From the NCBI RefSeq assembly GCF_000017685.1, contig NC_010602.1, positions 558,001 to 622,000 on the forward strand: a DNA stretch of 64,000 nt, written 5' to 3'. The translations under genes and the position numbers were made by a program. This document shows positions 47,329-56,847 of the stretch, piece after piece (the stretch's first letter is position 1; the number at the start of each line of letters is the position of its first letter). The notes under the pieces are model-generated. The model had not been told where the DNA came from. It did no database searches and was given only the letters and a program-made list of their open reading frames with translations. Source of the DNA: Leptospira biflexa serovar Patoc strain 'Patoc 1 (Paris)' (GTDB taxonomy: Bacteria > Spirochaetota > Leptospiria > Leptospirales > Leptospiraceae).

Positions 47329-47817
47329 TTATTTTTTTTGCACCCCTCGTTCCAGAAATTCTGTAAACTCGATTTGCCTGTTAATGAATGTTAGGTTGTA
47401 TCTACTTTCATACAAAAGTAAGGCACTGGCGATAAATAAACAAATGCCTCCGATGATGGCAATGATTGTAGGCAACCAAGATAGGTCTTTTGCAAATGCA
47501 AGTGTGAATGCGAGTGTCAAACTCGAGATGATGAATAAAGAAGTCGCCAAATACAAAAATGCCATAGAACGTTGGATGAGGACAGCTCGTTTTTTTTGAA
47601 CGGATAGTTGATGGCGTAGATAAACCATTCTTTCTTCTTGGAAATTTTTTTTACCGTCGAGGATCATCTCTACTTCTGATTTCAAAAGATTCACCCGATC
47701 AAAAATCCTACCTAGTCTGTTGGCAGTAGAAAAGATCAAACTAGCGCAGGCAGAAACCAAAACTGCTGGTGTGATCATTCCAGATAAAATTTCAGAATTT
47801 GTAAATGATTCAAACAT
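47329..47817 (-). CDS. DUF2721 membrane protein
   Basis: A 162-residue inner-membrane protein. It opens with MITPAVLVSACASLIFSTANRLGRIFDR, the pattern typical of DUF2721, has a charged cytosolic coil (about 45-80) and two further spans (about 85-105 and 112-132). Function unknown. It follows the DusC-like gene by 30 bases. Confidence 0.7.
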   Translation of the reverse strand: MFESFTNSEILSGMITPAVLVSACASLIFSTANRLGRIFDRVNLLKSEVEMILDGKKNFQEERMVYLRHQLSVQKKRAVLIQRSMAFLYLATSLFIISSLTLAFTLAFAKDLSWLPTIIAIIGGICLFIASALLLYESRYNLTFINRQIEFTEFLERGVQKK

Positions 47818-47847
47818 AAAGTTTCCTCATAAGGAGAATTGATTCTT

Positions 47848-48798
47848 TCACTTTATCTGAGAAAATAATTCTGAAAAGTAAATTAATTCGAAATCTTTTG
47901 GATTTGAAATTCTTTTTATCTTTTGAAAGTCAATTTGAGCTTCTTCATATTCTCTGGAAAGATAATGTAACCATTGTTTTATTCTTCCAACTCTACTAAC
48001 AGCTTCCACATCAGGTTCCATTGATAACCAATAAGACGAGAGAACTTCTTTGGTTTTCTGCCAACTCATTCGTTCCTCTAGTTTTTTTTTAATGAGAAGG
48101 GCAATGGATGGATTTGTCACAGCACCCCGCCCAATCATAATGTCATCGCAACCAGAAATCTTTTGGCATTGGATTGCATCTTGCACTGTCCAGATTTCTC
48201 CATTCGCAATGACATTGATTTTTAAAATGGATTTGATTTTGGCAATCCACTCCCAATAGGCAGGAGGTTTGTAGCCATCTGTTTTTGTCCTTGCATGGAC
48301 CACAATTTCTTTGGCACCACCTTCTTCTAATGCCTTAGCACAGTCTAGCGCCAGTTCGGTGGATTCGTAACCAAGTCGCATTTTTGCCGTCACTGGAATA
48401 TTCTCTGGCACAACATTTCGAACGGCTTTTACGATTGAATACATAAGGTTCGGTTCTTTCAAAAGGGCTGCACCGCCACGATTCCGATTGACCGTAGGGG
48501 CAGGGCACCCAAAGTTTATGTCGATTCCATATGCTCCAAGGGATGCCACCAAATGTGCGTTATCTGCCATTCGATTTGGATCGGAACCAAGGATCTGAAT
48601 TTTAACAGGAGTATCGGATTTTGTTCGGGATGAGTTTTTGAGCTCAGGTGCCGTTCGAAAAAATCGATGTGGAGGGAGGAGTGTATCATTCACACGAATG
48701 AATTCGCTAACACATTCATCGTATCCACCAATCTGTGTTAAAATTTCTCGCAATCGAAAGTCCAAAAGTCCTTCCATTGGAGCCAGTATGATTCTCAA
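47848..48798 (-). CDS. tRNA-dihydrouridine synthase, DusC-like
   Basis: A 316-residue flavoprotein that reduces uridine in tRNA. N terminus MRIILAPMEGLLDFRLRE, the DusC-type GYDECVSEFIRV, the catalytic Cys98 in INFGCPAPTVNRN, KMRLGYES, VHARTKTDGY and MIGRGAVTNP match the Dus family. The EFIRV motif favours the DusC (U16) group over DusA or DusB. It is 7 bases after the ThDP enzyme gene, in an operon that otherwise looks metabolic. Confidence 0.9.
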   Translation of the reverse strand: MRIILAPMEGLLDFRLREILTQIGGYDECVSEFIRVNDTLLPPHRFFRTAPELKNSSRTKSDTPVKIQILGSDPNRMADNAHLVASLGAYGIDINFGCPAPTVNRNRGGAALLKEPNLMYSIVKAVRNVVPENIPVTAKMRLGYESTELALDCAKALEEGGAKEIVVHARTKTDGYKPPAYWEWIAKIKSILKINVIANGEIWTVQDAIQCQKISGCDDIMIGRGAVTNPSIALLIKKKLEERMSWQKTKEVLSSYWLSMEPDVEAVSRVGRIKQWLHYLSREYEEAQIDFQKIKRISNPKDFELIYFSELFSQIK

Positions 48799-48805
48799 AT
48801 GTTTT

Positions 48806-50569
48806 TTATCCTGTCAATTTCCTGATGATCGCACGTCCAATCATTCTCACTTTTGTAGCAAATGGTAATCGTTGTAGATTGGTTCCAACAATGCCCTTCG
48901 TAAATCTGGTTTTTTTGCTATAATCGATACTCACATCCAAAATAACAGGTTTCCCTTCTTTTGCCAAGCTGAATGCGATTTGAAGAGACTCTTTTATCTT
49001 ATCATTGGTCTCTAAACGAATGTATGCTGCACCTGTTGCCAAAGCAATGTGTTCAAATTCTGTTGTCCCAAGGATGGTGCAGGTTTTTCGATTGTAAGGA
49101 ATTTCTTGTGCTTGGGCAATTTGTGCTAACTCTCCATCATTGAAGACAACAAACACAACACCAATTTTATTTTTTGATGCTGTCACTATTTCCATACAAG
49201 TCATTAAAAAAGCTCCATCACCAATGATTCCTATGACATCTTTATCTGGGTTTGCAAGTTTGGTTGCAATGGTAGCGGGTACTGCATAACCCATACAGTT
49301 AAAATCAGTTGGTGAGATAAAGTGACGAGGTTTATGGATGGGCATCAGTTCGGCGGTTAAAAATGTATGGTTTCCATCATCGACAACAACAAATCCATCA
49401 TCAGGCAATCGGTTTCTCAGGTTTAAAAAAAACTGACAAGGGTTTACCTTGTTTTTACTATCATGTAACAGCCATTCATCAATGTATTGCTGTTTGTTTA
49501 TTTTGATTGTCTCTGTTAATGATACCATTCTGGAGTTTGTATCTCCTGTTCTGAATACCAATCTTTCTTTTAGTTTTTGTAGTAGGATTGGTAGAATGAT
49601 TTTTGAATCACCTTCAATCGAAATTTTACTTGGATAGTTTTGATTGAATACATCCGGATTGATATCAATGTGAATTAAATTTTTTGGAACCTTGGTACCA
49701 AAACTTGCCGTTGCAATTTCAGAAAACCTTGTGCCGATGGCGAGCAAACAATCACAGTGAAGAAACGCATTTGTGGCAGCAGGAACAGCTGCTTCGCCAA
49801 AACTCATCCCACAAAATAATGGATGGTTGCCCGGAAAGGAACTTAATCCCTGTAAGGTTGTAGCAACCGGAGCAACTAACAATTCTGCCAATTCGATACT
49901 CTCTTTTGTTGTATCAACGGCTCCCCAACCTAAAAAAATACCGGGAGCCTTCGCTTCCAAAAGAAGTTCCACGGCTTCGGCAATGGATTGTACCTGCGGT
50001 GGACTTGGATCAATTGTTTGTTTGTTGCAATACGTATGATAGGATTGGATTGACGGCACATTTTCGGCATACAATTGAATATTGACTGGGATTTCCACAA
50101 AAACGGGTCCTGGTTCTCCTGAAGTTGCAATTTGATATGCTTGGTAAATCGTTTCGATGATTTCCGAATGTGATTTGATCTTGAAGGTTTGTTTCGTGAT
50201 CGGTTTTAATAACGAGTGTTGGTCCATGTCATGTAATTGGTATTTAAATTTGGAATCACTTCGCACACCTCCTGATATCACTAACATAGGAATGCCATCC
50301 AAATAGGCTTCCCCAATTCCACTTGCAGCATGAGTGACTCCCGCTGCAGGCACAATGACCAGTGTTCCTATCGAATGACTCGTTCTGCTGATCGCATCTG
50401 CCATAAAGGCACCACATCCTTCATGTGTAACAAGTATTGGTTGGATTGAATTGGAATTGTTGAGTTCATCATAAATTTCTGTATTGTGAACTCCAGGGAT
50501 TCCGAATGTATAACGCACTCCAATTTCTTCGAGTGCAAAACGTAATAACCATGCGCCAGTTTTTTTCAT
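48806..50569 (-). CDS. Acetolactate synthase-like ThDP enzyme
   Basis: A 587-residue thiamine-diphosphate enzyme with the three-domain pattern of the acetolactate synthase/benzoylformate decarboxylase family. The catalytic Glu50 is in VTHEGCGAFMADA. The middle domain (about 195-320) includes LGWGAVD. The ThDP/Mg motif is GDGAFLMTCMEIVTASKN...FND. It is not a clear IlvB: no small-subunit gene is nearby, and it is paired with a flavin dehydrogenase gene. It could decarboxylate or cleave a 2-oxo or diketone substrate. Strong aaggagata site before the ATG. Confidence 0.85.
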   Translation of the reverse strand: MKKTGAWLLRFALEEIGVRYTFGIPGVHNTEIYDELNNSNSIQPILVTHEGCGAFMADAISRTSHSIGTLVIVPAAGVTHAASGIGEAYLDGIPMLVISGGVRSDSKFKYQLHDMDQHSLLKPITKQTFKIKSHSEIIETIYQAYQIATSGEPGPVFVEIPVNIQLYAENVPSIQSYHTYCNKQTIDPSPPQVQSIAEAVELLLEAKAPGIFLGWGAVDTTKESIELAELLVAPVATTLQGLSSFPGNHPLFCGMSFGEAAVPAATNAFLHCDCLLAIGTRFSEIATASFGTKVPKNLIHIDINPDVFNQNYPSKISIEGDSKIILPILLQKLKERLVFRTGDTNSRMVSLTETIKINKQQYIDEWLLHDSKNKVNPCQFFLNLRNRLPDDGFVVVDDGNHTFLTAELMPIHKPRHFISPTDFNCMGYAVPATIATKLANPDKDVIGIIGDGAFLMTCMEIVTASKNKIGVVFVVFNDGELAQIAQAQEIPYNRKTCTILGTTEFEHIALATGAAYIRLETNDKIKESLQIAFSLAKEGKPVILDVSIDYSKKTRFTKGIVGTNLQRLPFATKVRMIGRAIIRKLTG

Positions 50570-50598
50570 AACAGTATCTCCTTAAATATCACGAACAT

Positions 50599-52212
50599 CT
50601 ATTTTAAACTACAGATTGATTTTGCTGCACTTCGTGCCGTAAGGATACACCCTGATAAAAATGTTCCTTCCAACGACTTGAAGCCACTCGCTCCCCCACC
50701 ACCAAACCCTGCAGCTTCACCGATCGCATACAAACCTGGTATTGGGTTTCCCAAAGGATCTAAAACACGGCTCTCTAAATCCGTTTGGATTCCACCTAAA
50801 CTTTTCCTTGTGATGAGTCGTAACTTAATGGCAATGAGTGGCCCTGAGTTTGCATTGAGAATCGGTTTTGGAGAGCAGGTGCGAAATTTTTCAGATCGCC
50901 AAGCTCGCGCTTGTTGGATCTTTCTGATTTGCTCATCATTCCAAAAAGATTTCCCTCGTTTGATCATTTCATCATAAGAACGAATTACGTCATGGATCAC
51001 ATCATAATCAATGGAACTGTCTTGGTTTAAATGATTCATTTCTTTTACCAATGTTTGTAAATCATCTGCAACGATGAAGTGATCACTTTCTTTTTTAAGT
51101 TGGTGAATCAATCGATGGTTTCCAAAGAGGATCTCTTTCAGAAAGGAAAATAGTTTTCGATCCCTGATCATTGGATTGTGTTCCGATCCGGAGACTGCTA
51201 ATTCCTTTGATGCAATCTTCCAGTTTAACACTTGCCAAGTGTATGGTTTTTCCAAACTTGAAATGCGACGGCAAAGTTCATTTGTGTCATACCCTGTCAC
51301 TAGTGGCTCTGGTCCAATTCGATTGCCAGTATGATCCAACCATAATGCTGATTTACAAGGGATCAAACTCAATCCATGGTGATCAAATTCAGGTTTTGGA
51401 TGTGGAATTCCAGCAGCATAATTCCACATTTTATCTAAGTGAGTGACATTCCCACCAAGCCGACTCACAGCTGTATGTACTAACCCATCTGCAAACGGAT
51501 GTGATCCATTTAACATTTCGTTAGGTGCTTTCCCCCAAGGTTTGTACCAATTGTTTCTTACGGCTTCTAAGTTTCCTGTTATTCCACCAGTTGCCACAAT
51601 GGTAAAATCAGAATGAAACCTGAATTTTTGATTTTTGATTCCTTCTTTTTCAGCAGTGCAACCTATGATTTTTTCGTTTTCTTTGATGAGATCAGTAACT
51701 TTGCATTCAAAAATGATTTCTAATTTGCGAACGTTTTGGTGTTGGAGTAATAGTTCTTGGAACCGTTCTACTAATCTATGCCCTGTACCCCAAAGAACAT
51801 GGTATCTGGGAACGGAATTTCCGCTTTGGTACATTCCTCTTTCCACCCAATTCACAGCTGGAAAAAATTTTAATCCAAATCCATAAAGCCAGTGGTATAC
51901 CTGTCCTAAACTTTCATTCACATACATCTCGGCCCAAAGTTTCGGGAATCGATCTTCTTTTTTGAAATTGGCAAAGGAATGCCAGTCTTTTAAAGCGATT
52001 GATGGTGAATCTTTAATCCCTAATCTTCTTTGTAGTGGGGTATTTACCAATGCCATTCCACCAAAGGAAAGTTTTGCGAGTCCACCAAAATGTTCTTTTG
52101 TGTTCCGATCTATGAGTAAAACCTTCAAACCTTTATTTAAACATTCGTATGCGGCAACCATCCCTGCAATTCCAGCGCCGATGATCGTCACATCGTATTT
52201 TTTGATCTCCAT
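50599..52212 (-). CDS. FAD-binding dehydrogenase (flavocytochrome c/ketosteroid dehydrogenase-like)
   Basis: A 537-residue flavoprotein with an N-terminal dinucleotide fold (TIIGAGIAGMVAAYE, residues 9-23), a GGLAKLSFGGMALVNTP segment and the C-terminal FAD/active-site motif YAIGEAAGFGGGGASGFKSLEG. It belongs with FAD-binding dehydrogenases related to fumarate reductase and 3-ketosteroid dehydrogenase. No haem motif is present. A clear aaaggagaatcgtaa site precedes the ATG. It is the first gene of an operon with the ThDP enzyme (29-base gap), then the DusC-like gene. Confidence 0.85.
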   Translation of the reverse strand: MEIKKYDVTIIGAGIAGMVAAYECLNKGLKVLLIDRNTKEHFGGLAKLSFGGMALVNTPLQRRLGIKDSPSIALKDWHSFANFKKEDRFPKLWAEMYVNESLGQVYHWLYGFGLKFFPAVNWVERGMYQSGNSVPRYHVLWGTGHRLVERFQELLLQHQNVRKLEIIFECKVTDLIKENEKIIGCTAEKEGIKNQKFRFHSDFTIVATGGITGNLEAVRNNWYKPWGKAPNEMLNGSHPFADGLVHTAVSRLGGNVTHLDKMWNYAAGIPHPKPEFDHHGLSLIPCKSALWLDHTGNRIGPEPLVTGYDTNELCRRISSLEKPYTWQVLNWKIASKELAVSGSEHNPMIRDRKLFSFLKEILFGNHRLIHQLKKESDHFIVADDLQTLVKEMNHLNQDSSIDYDVIHDVIRSYDEMIKRGKSFWNDEQIRKIQQARAWRSEKFRTCSPKPILNANSGPLIAIKLRLITRKSLGGIQTDLESRVLDPLGNPIPGLYAIGEAAGFGGGGASGFKSLEGTFLSGCILTARSAAKSICSLK

Positions 52213-52278
52213 TTACGATTCTCCTTTTTTAAATTCTTCATAATCCATTTAGGTACGACTGTAAGGAATGATTACTTC

Positions 52279-52316
52279 CGATACGGTATATCGAATTTTT
52301 GTAACAAAGTGTAACA
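52279..52316. promoter_or_regulatory. Inverted and direct repeats upstream of the flavin-dehydrogenase operon
   Basis: cgata-cggta-tatcg (52279-52293) is an inverted repeat. Just beyond it tgtaaca occurs twice (52300-52306 and 52310-52316), spaced one helical turn. Both lie 65-105 bases before the minus-strand start at 52212, where regulator sites would be expected. The regulator is unknown. Confidence 0.35.
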
Positions 52317-52636
52317 TGATTTAGGAATAGATTACGATTTGTTTTTTTATATAGATAAAAAAATGTAAAATGAGATGAATCAATCTTCTTCATGTATGTG
52401 TTTCCATTAAAACAAGAATCATTCTAGCGAGAGAATTGATTTAGATCAAGAATATGTTATGTGTTAGGTGTAGTTTCTCGTTCCTTTTCCGATTTTGATT
52501 CTGATTTTTTTGAATTAGAAACGTTTCATTGTATTCGGCCTTGAGAAGAAAAATCAAAATGATTCATTTTATAATTAGAATCAATAAAAAATTGATTGTT
52601 CTTTGTTAGGGAATCTGGATGATTTTCAAATTAACT
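52317..52636. other. AT-rich divergent intergenic region
   Basis: Apart from the FNR-like site at 52436-52449, this stretch between the divergent flavin-dehydrogenase and lipoprotein genes has no plausible reading frame. It holds A/T runs and several weak -10-like elements. Confidence 0.5.
52436..52449. promoter_or_regulatory. Perfect FNR/CRP-type site TTGAT-TTAG-ATCAA
   Basis: ttgatttagatcaa matches the FNR consensus TTGAT-N4-ATCAA at all ten fixed positions. It lies in the divergent intergenic region, about 224 bases from the flavin-dehydrogenase ATG and about 190 from the lipoprotein ATG at 52637. Binding by a leptospiral CRP/FNR protein is inferred. Confidence 0.5.
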
Positions 52637-53476
52637 ATGAAAATTCAGAATTTTGTTTTTCTTTCGATTCTATCATTGAATGGATGTTCGACGAAGGAAG
52701 TCGCAATTCCAAAGGAAAATTTAAACAACGCATTGTCTTTTCCGGTTTATGCAGAGACACTTGATTCGAACGAATTCCTTTTGCCCATCATAAAGGAAAC
52801 AAGCCGTCCTTCAAAAGAAGGACAAATATACTATGCGATCTTAAAAGAAAATGAGAAGGGCAAAATCCTTCGAAGCATCGCCATTCTCGTTGAAGACAAA
52901 TCAATGAATTTAAAACCTGAGGAATATTTACACTATCCTATTTATTATGCAAATCATATCTCCAGACGATTTCGATTTTGGCATCACTATGACTCTTCCT
53001 ATGATATACGCAGAGCCGCAGACAACTCTCCAGTGTATATGCCCGTATATGCATCGGCAAGTGTTGTCACTCTCGCTGCCTTTGGGATTGCTTATGTTGC
53101 CTCCACAGGCACTGCCTTTATAGTGGGATTAGGAAAAGGAACTTATGAATTTACAGAAGATATCTTAGAAGGAGTGATCATCTCGAATGAAGAGATTGTA
53201 TTGGCTTACAGTGATTATGTATACGATGAAAATGAAAGATTAAAAACTATTTTCACTTATTTGCCTTATCGTTCTATTTCAAAATCTGTCATTCCCTTGT
53301 ATGACAGAGAAGGCAAAAAACAAATTGGAAAAATGTTTCCCTCTTCCAAACCCATTTTACTCTCACAAATGGATTTTTCTTATACAAAATCAAATCGGAA
53401 TCCAAAGTCAGTCACCTTCATTGAATTTTTACCGAAAACAAACAAAAAGGTAATTTCTCTTCCCATTCGAGACTGA
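52637..53476 (+). CDS. Lipoprotein of unknown function
   Basis: About 279 residues from the ATG at 52637; the six codons before it in the open frame are probably not used. A short signal (MKIQNFVFLSILSLNGC) has a lipobox with Cys17. The mature part includes a hydrophobic stretch (VTLAAFGIAYVASTGTAFIVGLG, about residues 145-167) that may insert in a membrane, flanked by Tyr/Asp-rich segments. It is followed after one base by the 814-residue repeat protein, so they are translated together. No family recognised. Confidence 0.68.
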   Translation: MKIQNFVFLSILSLNGCSTKEVAIPKENLNNALSFPVYAETLDSNEFLLPIIKETSRPSKEGQIYYAILKENEKGKILRSIAILVEDKSMNLKPEEYLHYPIYYANHISRRFRFWHHYDSSYDIRRAADNSPVYMPVYASASVVTLAAFGIAYVASTGTAFIVGLGKGTYEFTEDILEGVIISNEEIVLAYSDYVYDENERLKTIFTYLPYRSISKSVIPLYDREGKKQIGKMFPSSKPILLSQMDFSYTKSNRNPKSVTFIEFLPKTNKKVISLPIRD

Positions 53477-53477
53477 A

Positions 53478-55922
53478 ATGAAAAAGAAATTTTATATGCG
53501 ACCTAGTTTTTATCTTCACTCCCTATATCTTTGTTTCGTTTTGGGACATCTATTCCTTGTCATGAGTCTCTCATCAAAAACTTGGTCTGATTTGGAAAAT
53601 GAACAAGAAGTCAAAATTTATGGTAGCGAACGAAGTGCAAAGTTCAAAGCGAGTAATATTTTTTATGATATAGAGGATTGGAATGATCACTATTCGGTTC
53701 GTGCATTGGGAATTTATCGTTATTATGACTATCCGCTCTCAAAATCCAAAACATTGTTTCCTTTTTATTACCACATCCAAAGTAAAAAAGACAATCGTGA
53801 ATACAAACGTATCATCAATGTGAACGTCACAAAAGAAAATGATTCGGTACATAAATCTTTTTTCCCATTTGTGTTTTGGGGGAATCTATCCAATAGTTCT
53901 TACTTAATTACCATTCCATTTTTCTTTCAAAACAATTCCGAGAACGGAAACAGTTTTGGTTTTCCAATTTTGCCACTGATTTATTACAAACATAGAGAAA
54001 AATTAAGTGATACCAATGATCATTACACAAGGTTCCTAACTTTGTTACACTATGAAACAAATGAAAAACGTGGTTTAACGGATGTATCATTCACTCCGAT
54101 CTTTTATTATTCAAAAGAAAATTATTTGTTTTTGCCTTTATTGTTGTATTATCAAGATTTTCGATCAGCAACCCAAAAATATTGGATGGGACCGCTTTAC
54201 TACTCAAAAGACCAAACAAAAGAAGAAAGGTTGTTTGTGTTTTTTCCATTTGTTGGGAGTTATGTTTCTCCGAAAAAAGAAATCGATTTTATATTCCCAG
54301 TGTATTTAAACATAAAAGATACAGAAGAAGATTATCATATCAATTTGTTTTGGTATACCAAAGTTCAAAGCGCAAACGTCAATCTTGCGACCAATGATGG
54401 AAATGTTTACCTCGACTACGACTTTGGTTTGTTTTATAATTTGGTAGGAATTTCAAAACGTAGCAAAATTTTGATAGGAAGTTCACAAAAACGGAATGAT
54501 TTAAATAATTCCACAAAACCAGAGTTAAAGAAAAAAAGAGAATTCAATCGGGAAAACAGTGATCAATATTCCGGTTACCAATTATTGTTTGGCATTTTTT
54601 CTTATGAAAAGGCAGATACTAAAAAACATATCCGATTATTGCCTTTTGCTTGGTTCACTTGGGATGAGTCATCAGAAGATAAAGTAGTTTTGATTCCTCC
54701 TTTTTTCCCAATCTGGCTTAGTTATGTTTCAGACGATTTGGAATATAAAATTATTTTTCCCTTTTATGGAAAACAAAAAGATAAAACATCTGAGATACAA
54801 TCTTACTTGATAAACGGTTATATCAAAGAGGAATACGAGCTGGACAATCGTGTGGAAAGGTCTTATTTTTGGCCTTTTGTCAATGTTTACGAGTCGGATA
54901 TAAACTCAGGTCATCGAGTATTACCGTTCTATGTTTACAATTACACAAAAAATGAAAAAGGTTTTAAAAGTAATGCCTATACATTAATTTCAAATTATAA
55001 AAAAGTATCGAATCCGAATTACGAAGGGAAAGAGTTTTTGATTTGGCCAGTTTGGATTTCGTATCATTCCTATTCGTTTAAGAATGAAGATACAAAAACT
55101 ACGTTTTGGTTGACTCCATTTTTTTATAGGAGGGTAAGTGACTCAAGTTCTAGAACAAATATCTTCTGGTTCATTGATTGGGAATTTGAATCTTACAAAC
55201 CCATCCTATCAAAAAATCAAAATCAAACAAGTCCAACCATCAAAAAAGAAACTTTGTCTCATCTTCTCATATTTCCTTTTTATTATTCGGAATCAAGTTT
55301 TTCCATTTTGCCAGTTTCTTTCAACTTTTGGAATCAAGAAGAATTTACGACCTTCACTTTGCTAAATTATTACCATTCAAAAAAAGAAGGACACTATTAT
55401 AATTTTTTGTATTTATTAGAGTCGGAAAATTCCACAACCAATTACCAATTACGAAGTTTTTGGGATTATTTATTTAGTTTCCAGAAAAAACCAAAAGAAA
55501 TTCAACGACTGACTTTGCTTTGGTTGGGATACGACAATACAAGTGATAAAAAAACGATTAATTTTTTTCCTTTGGTTCGCACGACTGAGTCTTTGGAGGA
55601 AACTTCAAAACTATATGGTCCCTTTCTCTATTACCAATCGATTTCAGAAGAAGAAATCACTAAATTGGCTTTAGCAGGTATTGGTTATTACCATAATCAA
55701 ACCAAATCAGACAATCAATATTCTACTTATGTGTTGTTAGGTGTTCTTTACCAAGAAAAAACAGAATTGGAAAGAGGGTTCGTTAAACGAGGAAGTCTTT
55801 GGGGATGGCTTTGGGAATACCAAACAGAAGACAACGGGTATGAAAAGTTTTCCATTCTAAAATTGTTTTCTTATTCGAAAGAAACAGATGGGACAAAAAA
55901 AATTCTAGGGATCAGTATTTAA
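53478..55922 (+). CDS. 814-residue Pro-aromatic repeat protein, probable outer-membrane barrel
   Basis: It has a signal peptide-like N terminus (LYLCFVLGHLFLVM). The body is built from about 20 degenerate units of 25-45 residues. Each has a hydrophobic strand around the signature (F/L/I)(F/L/W)P(F/L/V)(Y/F/W), as in LFPFYY, FFPFVF, FLPLLLYY, FFPFVG, LLPFAWF, FWPFVN, VLPFYVYN, IWPVWIS, LTPFFYR, IFPFYYS and FFPLVR, separated by charged, Ser/Asn/Lys-rich loops. Alternating strand and loop, high aromatic content and no long helices suggest a large beta barrel or beta solenoid at the outer membrane. The start overlaps the lipoprotein's end region (1-base gap). No named family is recognised. Confidence 0.7.
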   Translation: MKKKFYMRPSFYLHSLYLCFVLGHLFLVMSLSSKTWSDLENEQEVKIYGSERSAKFKASNIFYDIEDWNDHYSVRALGIYRYYDYPLSKSKTLFPFYYHIQSKKDNREYKRIINVNVTKENDSVHKSFFPFVFWGNLSNSSYLITIPFFFQNNSENGNSFGFPILPLIYYKHREKLSDTNDHYTRFLTLLHYETNEKRGLTDVSFTPIFYYSKENYLFLPLLLYYQDFRSATQKYWMGPLYYSKDQTKEERLFVFFPFVGSYVSPKKEIDFIFPVYLNIKDTEEDYHINLFWYTKVQSANVNLATNDGNVYLDYDFGLFYNLVGISKRSKILIGSSQKRNDLNNSTKPELKKKREFNRENSDQYSGYQLLFGIFSYEKADTKKHIRLLPFAWFTWDESSEDKVVLIPPFFPIWLSYVSDDLEYKIIFPFYGKQKDKTSEIQSYLINGYIKEEYELDNRVERSYFWPFVNVYESDINSGHRVLPFYVYNYTKNEKGFKSNAYTLISNYKKVSNPNYEGKEFLIWPVWISYHSYSFKNEDTKTTFWLTPFFYRRVSDSSSRTNIFWFIDWEFESYKPILSKNQNQTSPTIKKETLSHLLIFPFYYSESSFSILPVSFNFWNQEEFTTFTLLNYYHSKKEGHYYNFLYLLESENSTTNYQLRSFWDYLFSFQKKPKEIQRLTLLWLGYDNTSDKKTINFFPLVRTTESLEETSKLYGPFLYYQSISEEEITKLALAGIGYYHNQTKSDNQYSTYVLLGVLYQEKTELERGFVKRGSLWGWLWEYQTEDNGYEKFSILKLFSYSKETDGTKKILGISI

Positions 55923-55928
55923 TTTAAC

Positions 55929-56477
55929 ATGTTACAATCTAAGCCAAAACTTCTGGCGATATCCGGTGGAATCAGCCCCACTTCTTATAATCAAAAGATA
56001 CTACAGTATATAAAACATCAATTCTCTTCCCATTGTGAACTGATTCTATTTCATGAAATTGATCAGTTCCCTTTTTTTGTTTCTGGTTTATCGGATGAAA
56101 AAATTCCAGAAGTCGTAAAACATTTTTTGCGAGAGGTAAAAAATGCAGATGGAGTTATCATTTGTTCGCCTGAATACGTTTTTAGTATTCCAGGAGTTTT
56201 AAAAAATGCATTGGAATGGGTCGTATCCTCGGTTGTATTTACCGATAAACCAGTTGCATTGATCACTGCAGCTTCCGTTGGTGAGAAGGCACATGAATCG
56301 TTGTTATTGGTTTTAAAAACAATTGGTGCACAATTGTCTGAGAACACAAATTTACTTGTCTCTGGCGTAAAAGGAAAGGTCTCTTTGGATGGTCAAATCA
56401 CGGATAGACCAACTGAACTTGCCATCAACCAACTAATGGAAGCCTTTTTGCAATCTCTAGCGATTAAGGCTGAATAA
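55929..56477 (+). CDS. NADPH-dependent FMN reductase family protein
   Basis: A 182-residue flavodoxin-fold protein. Phosphate-binding loop GGISPTSYNQK near the N terminus, the core ADGVIICSPEYVFSIPGVLKNALEW, and KPVALITAASVGEKAHESL match NADPH-dependent FMN reductases (ArsH/chromate-reductase relatives). It reduces FMN or quinones with NAD(P)H in the cytosol. It starts 6 bases after the repeat protein's stop, same strand, although a cytosolic reductase and a barrel protein make an odd operon. Confidence 0.85.
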   Translation: MLQSKPKLLAISGGISPTSYNQKILQYIKHQFSSHCELILFHEIDQFPFFVSGLSDEKIPEVVKHFLREVKNADGVIICSPEYVFSIPGVLKNALEWVVSSVVFTDKPVALITAASVGEKAHESLLLVLKTIGAQLSENTNLLVSGVKGKVSLDGQITDRPTELAINQLMEAFLQSLAIKAE

Positions 56478-56610
56478 AAAGTAAAATTCTATTTTCAATA
56501 TTCTAATAGATTCAATCTGATTTTTTATCTTCACATAAAGATTGGATCCATTGTTTTACTCTAATCGTATATTATCAACCAAAGGAAACAGATATATTTA
56601 GTTCTTTGAT
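56478..56610. other. Intergenic stretch after the FMN reductase
   Basis: AT-rich, no plausible gene. It leads into the gene remnants at 56611-56982 and contains no strong hairpin. Confidence 0.5.
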
Positions 56611-56847
56611 TTAGATACTGACGCAAACGGAAGGTGATGAATTGTTACAAGAAAATCCAGATTCTATTCTACAAGTATTATTACATCCATCTCCATTCAC
56701 CAAATTACCATCATCGCAAGCTTCGTAAGATAACTTCACTCCATTTCCACAAATATTGCAATCTGCGGTGACGTCAGTGATATTACTTGTTCCAATTGTA
56801 CCTGTTGCCTTATTTGTGATTGCCCTGGAGCATGGCTCGGAAGTAAT
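56611..56847 (-). pseudogene. Remnant of a Cys-rich (DUF4215/Myxo disulfide repeat) protein
   Basis: Translated on the minus strand, 78 codons without a start codon give CNICGNGVKLSYEACDD, GNLVNGDGCNNTCRIESGFS and CNNSSPSVCVSI, ending at a stop at 56611. This is a clear Cys-rich repeat of the DUF4215/Myxo type (pattern C-D-D-G-N-x2-N-G-D-G-C-x3-C). A stop codon at 56848-56850 cuts it off at the N-terminal side. It looks like the surviving 3' end of a larger surface-protein gene. Confidence 0.7.
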
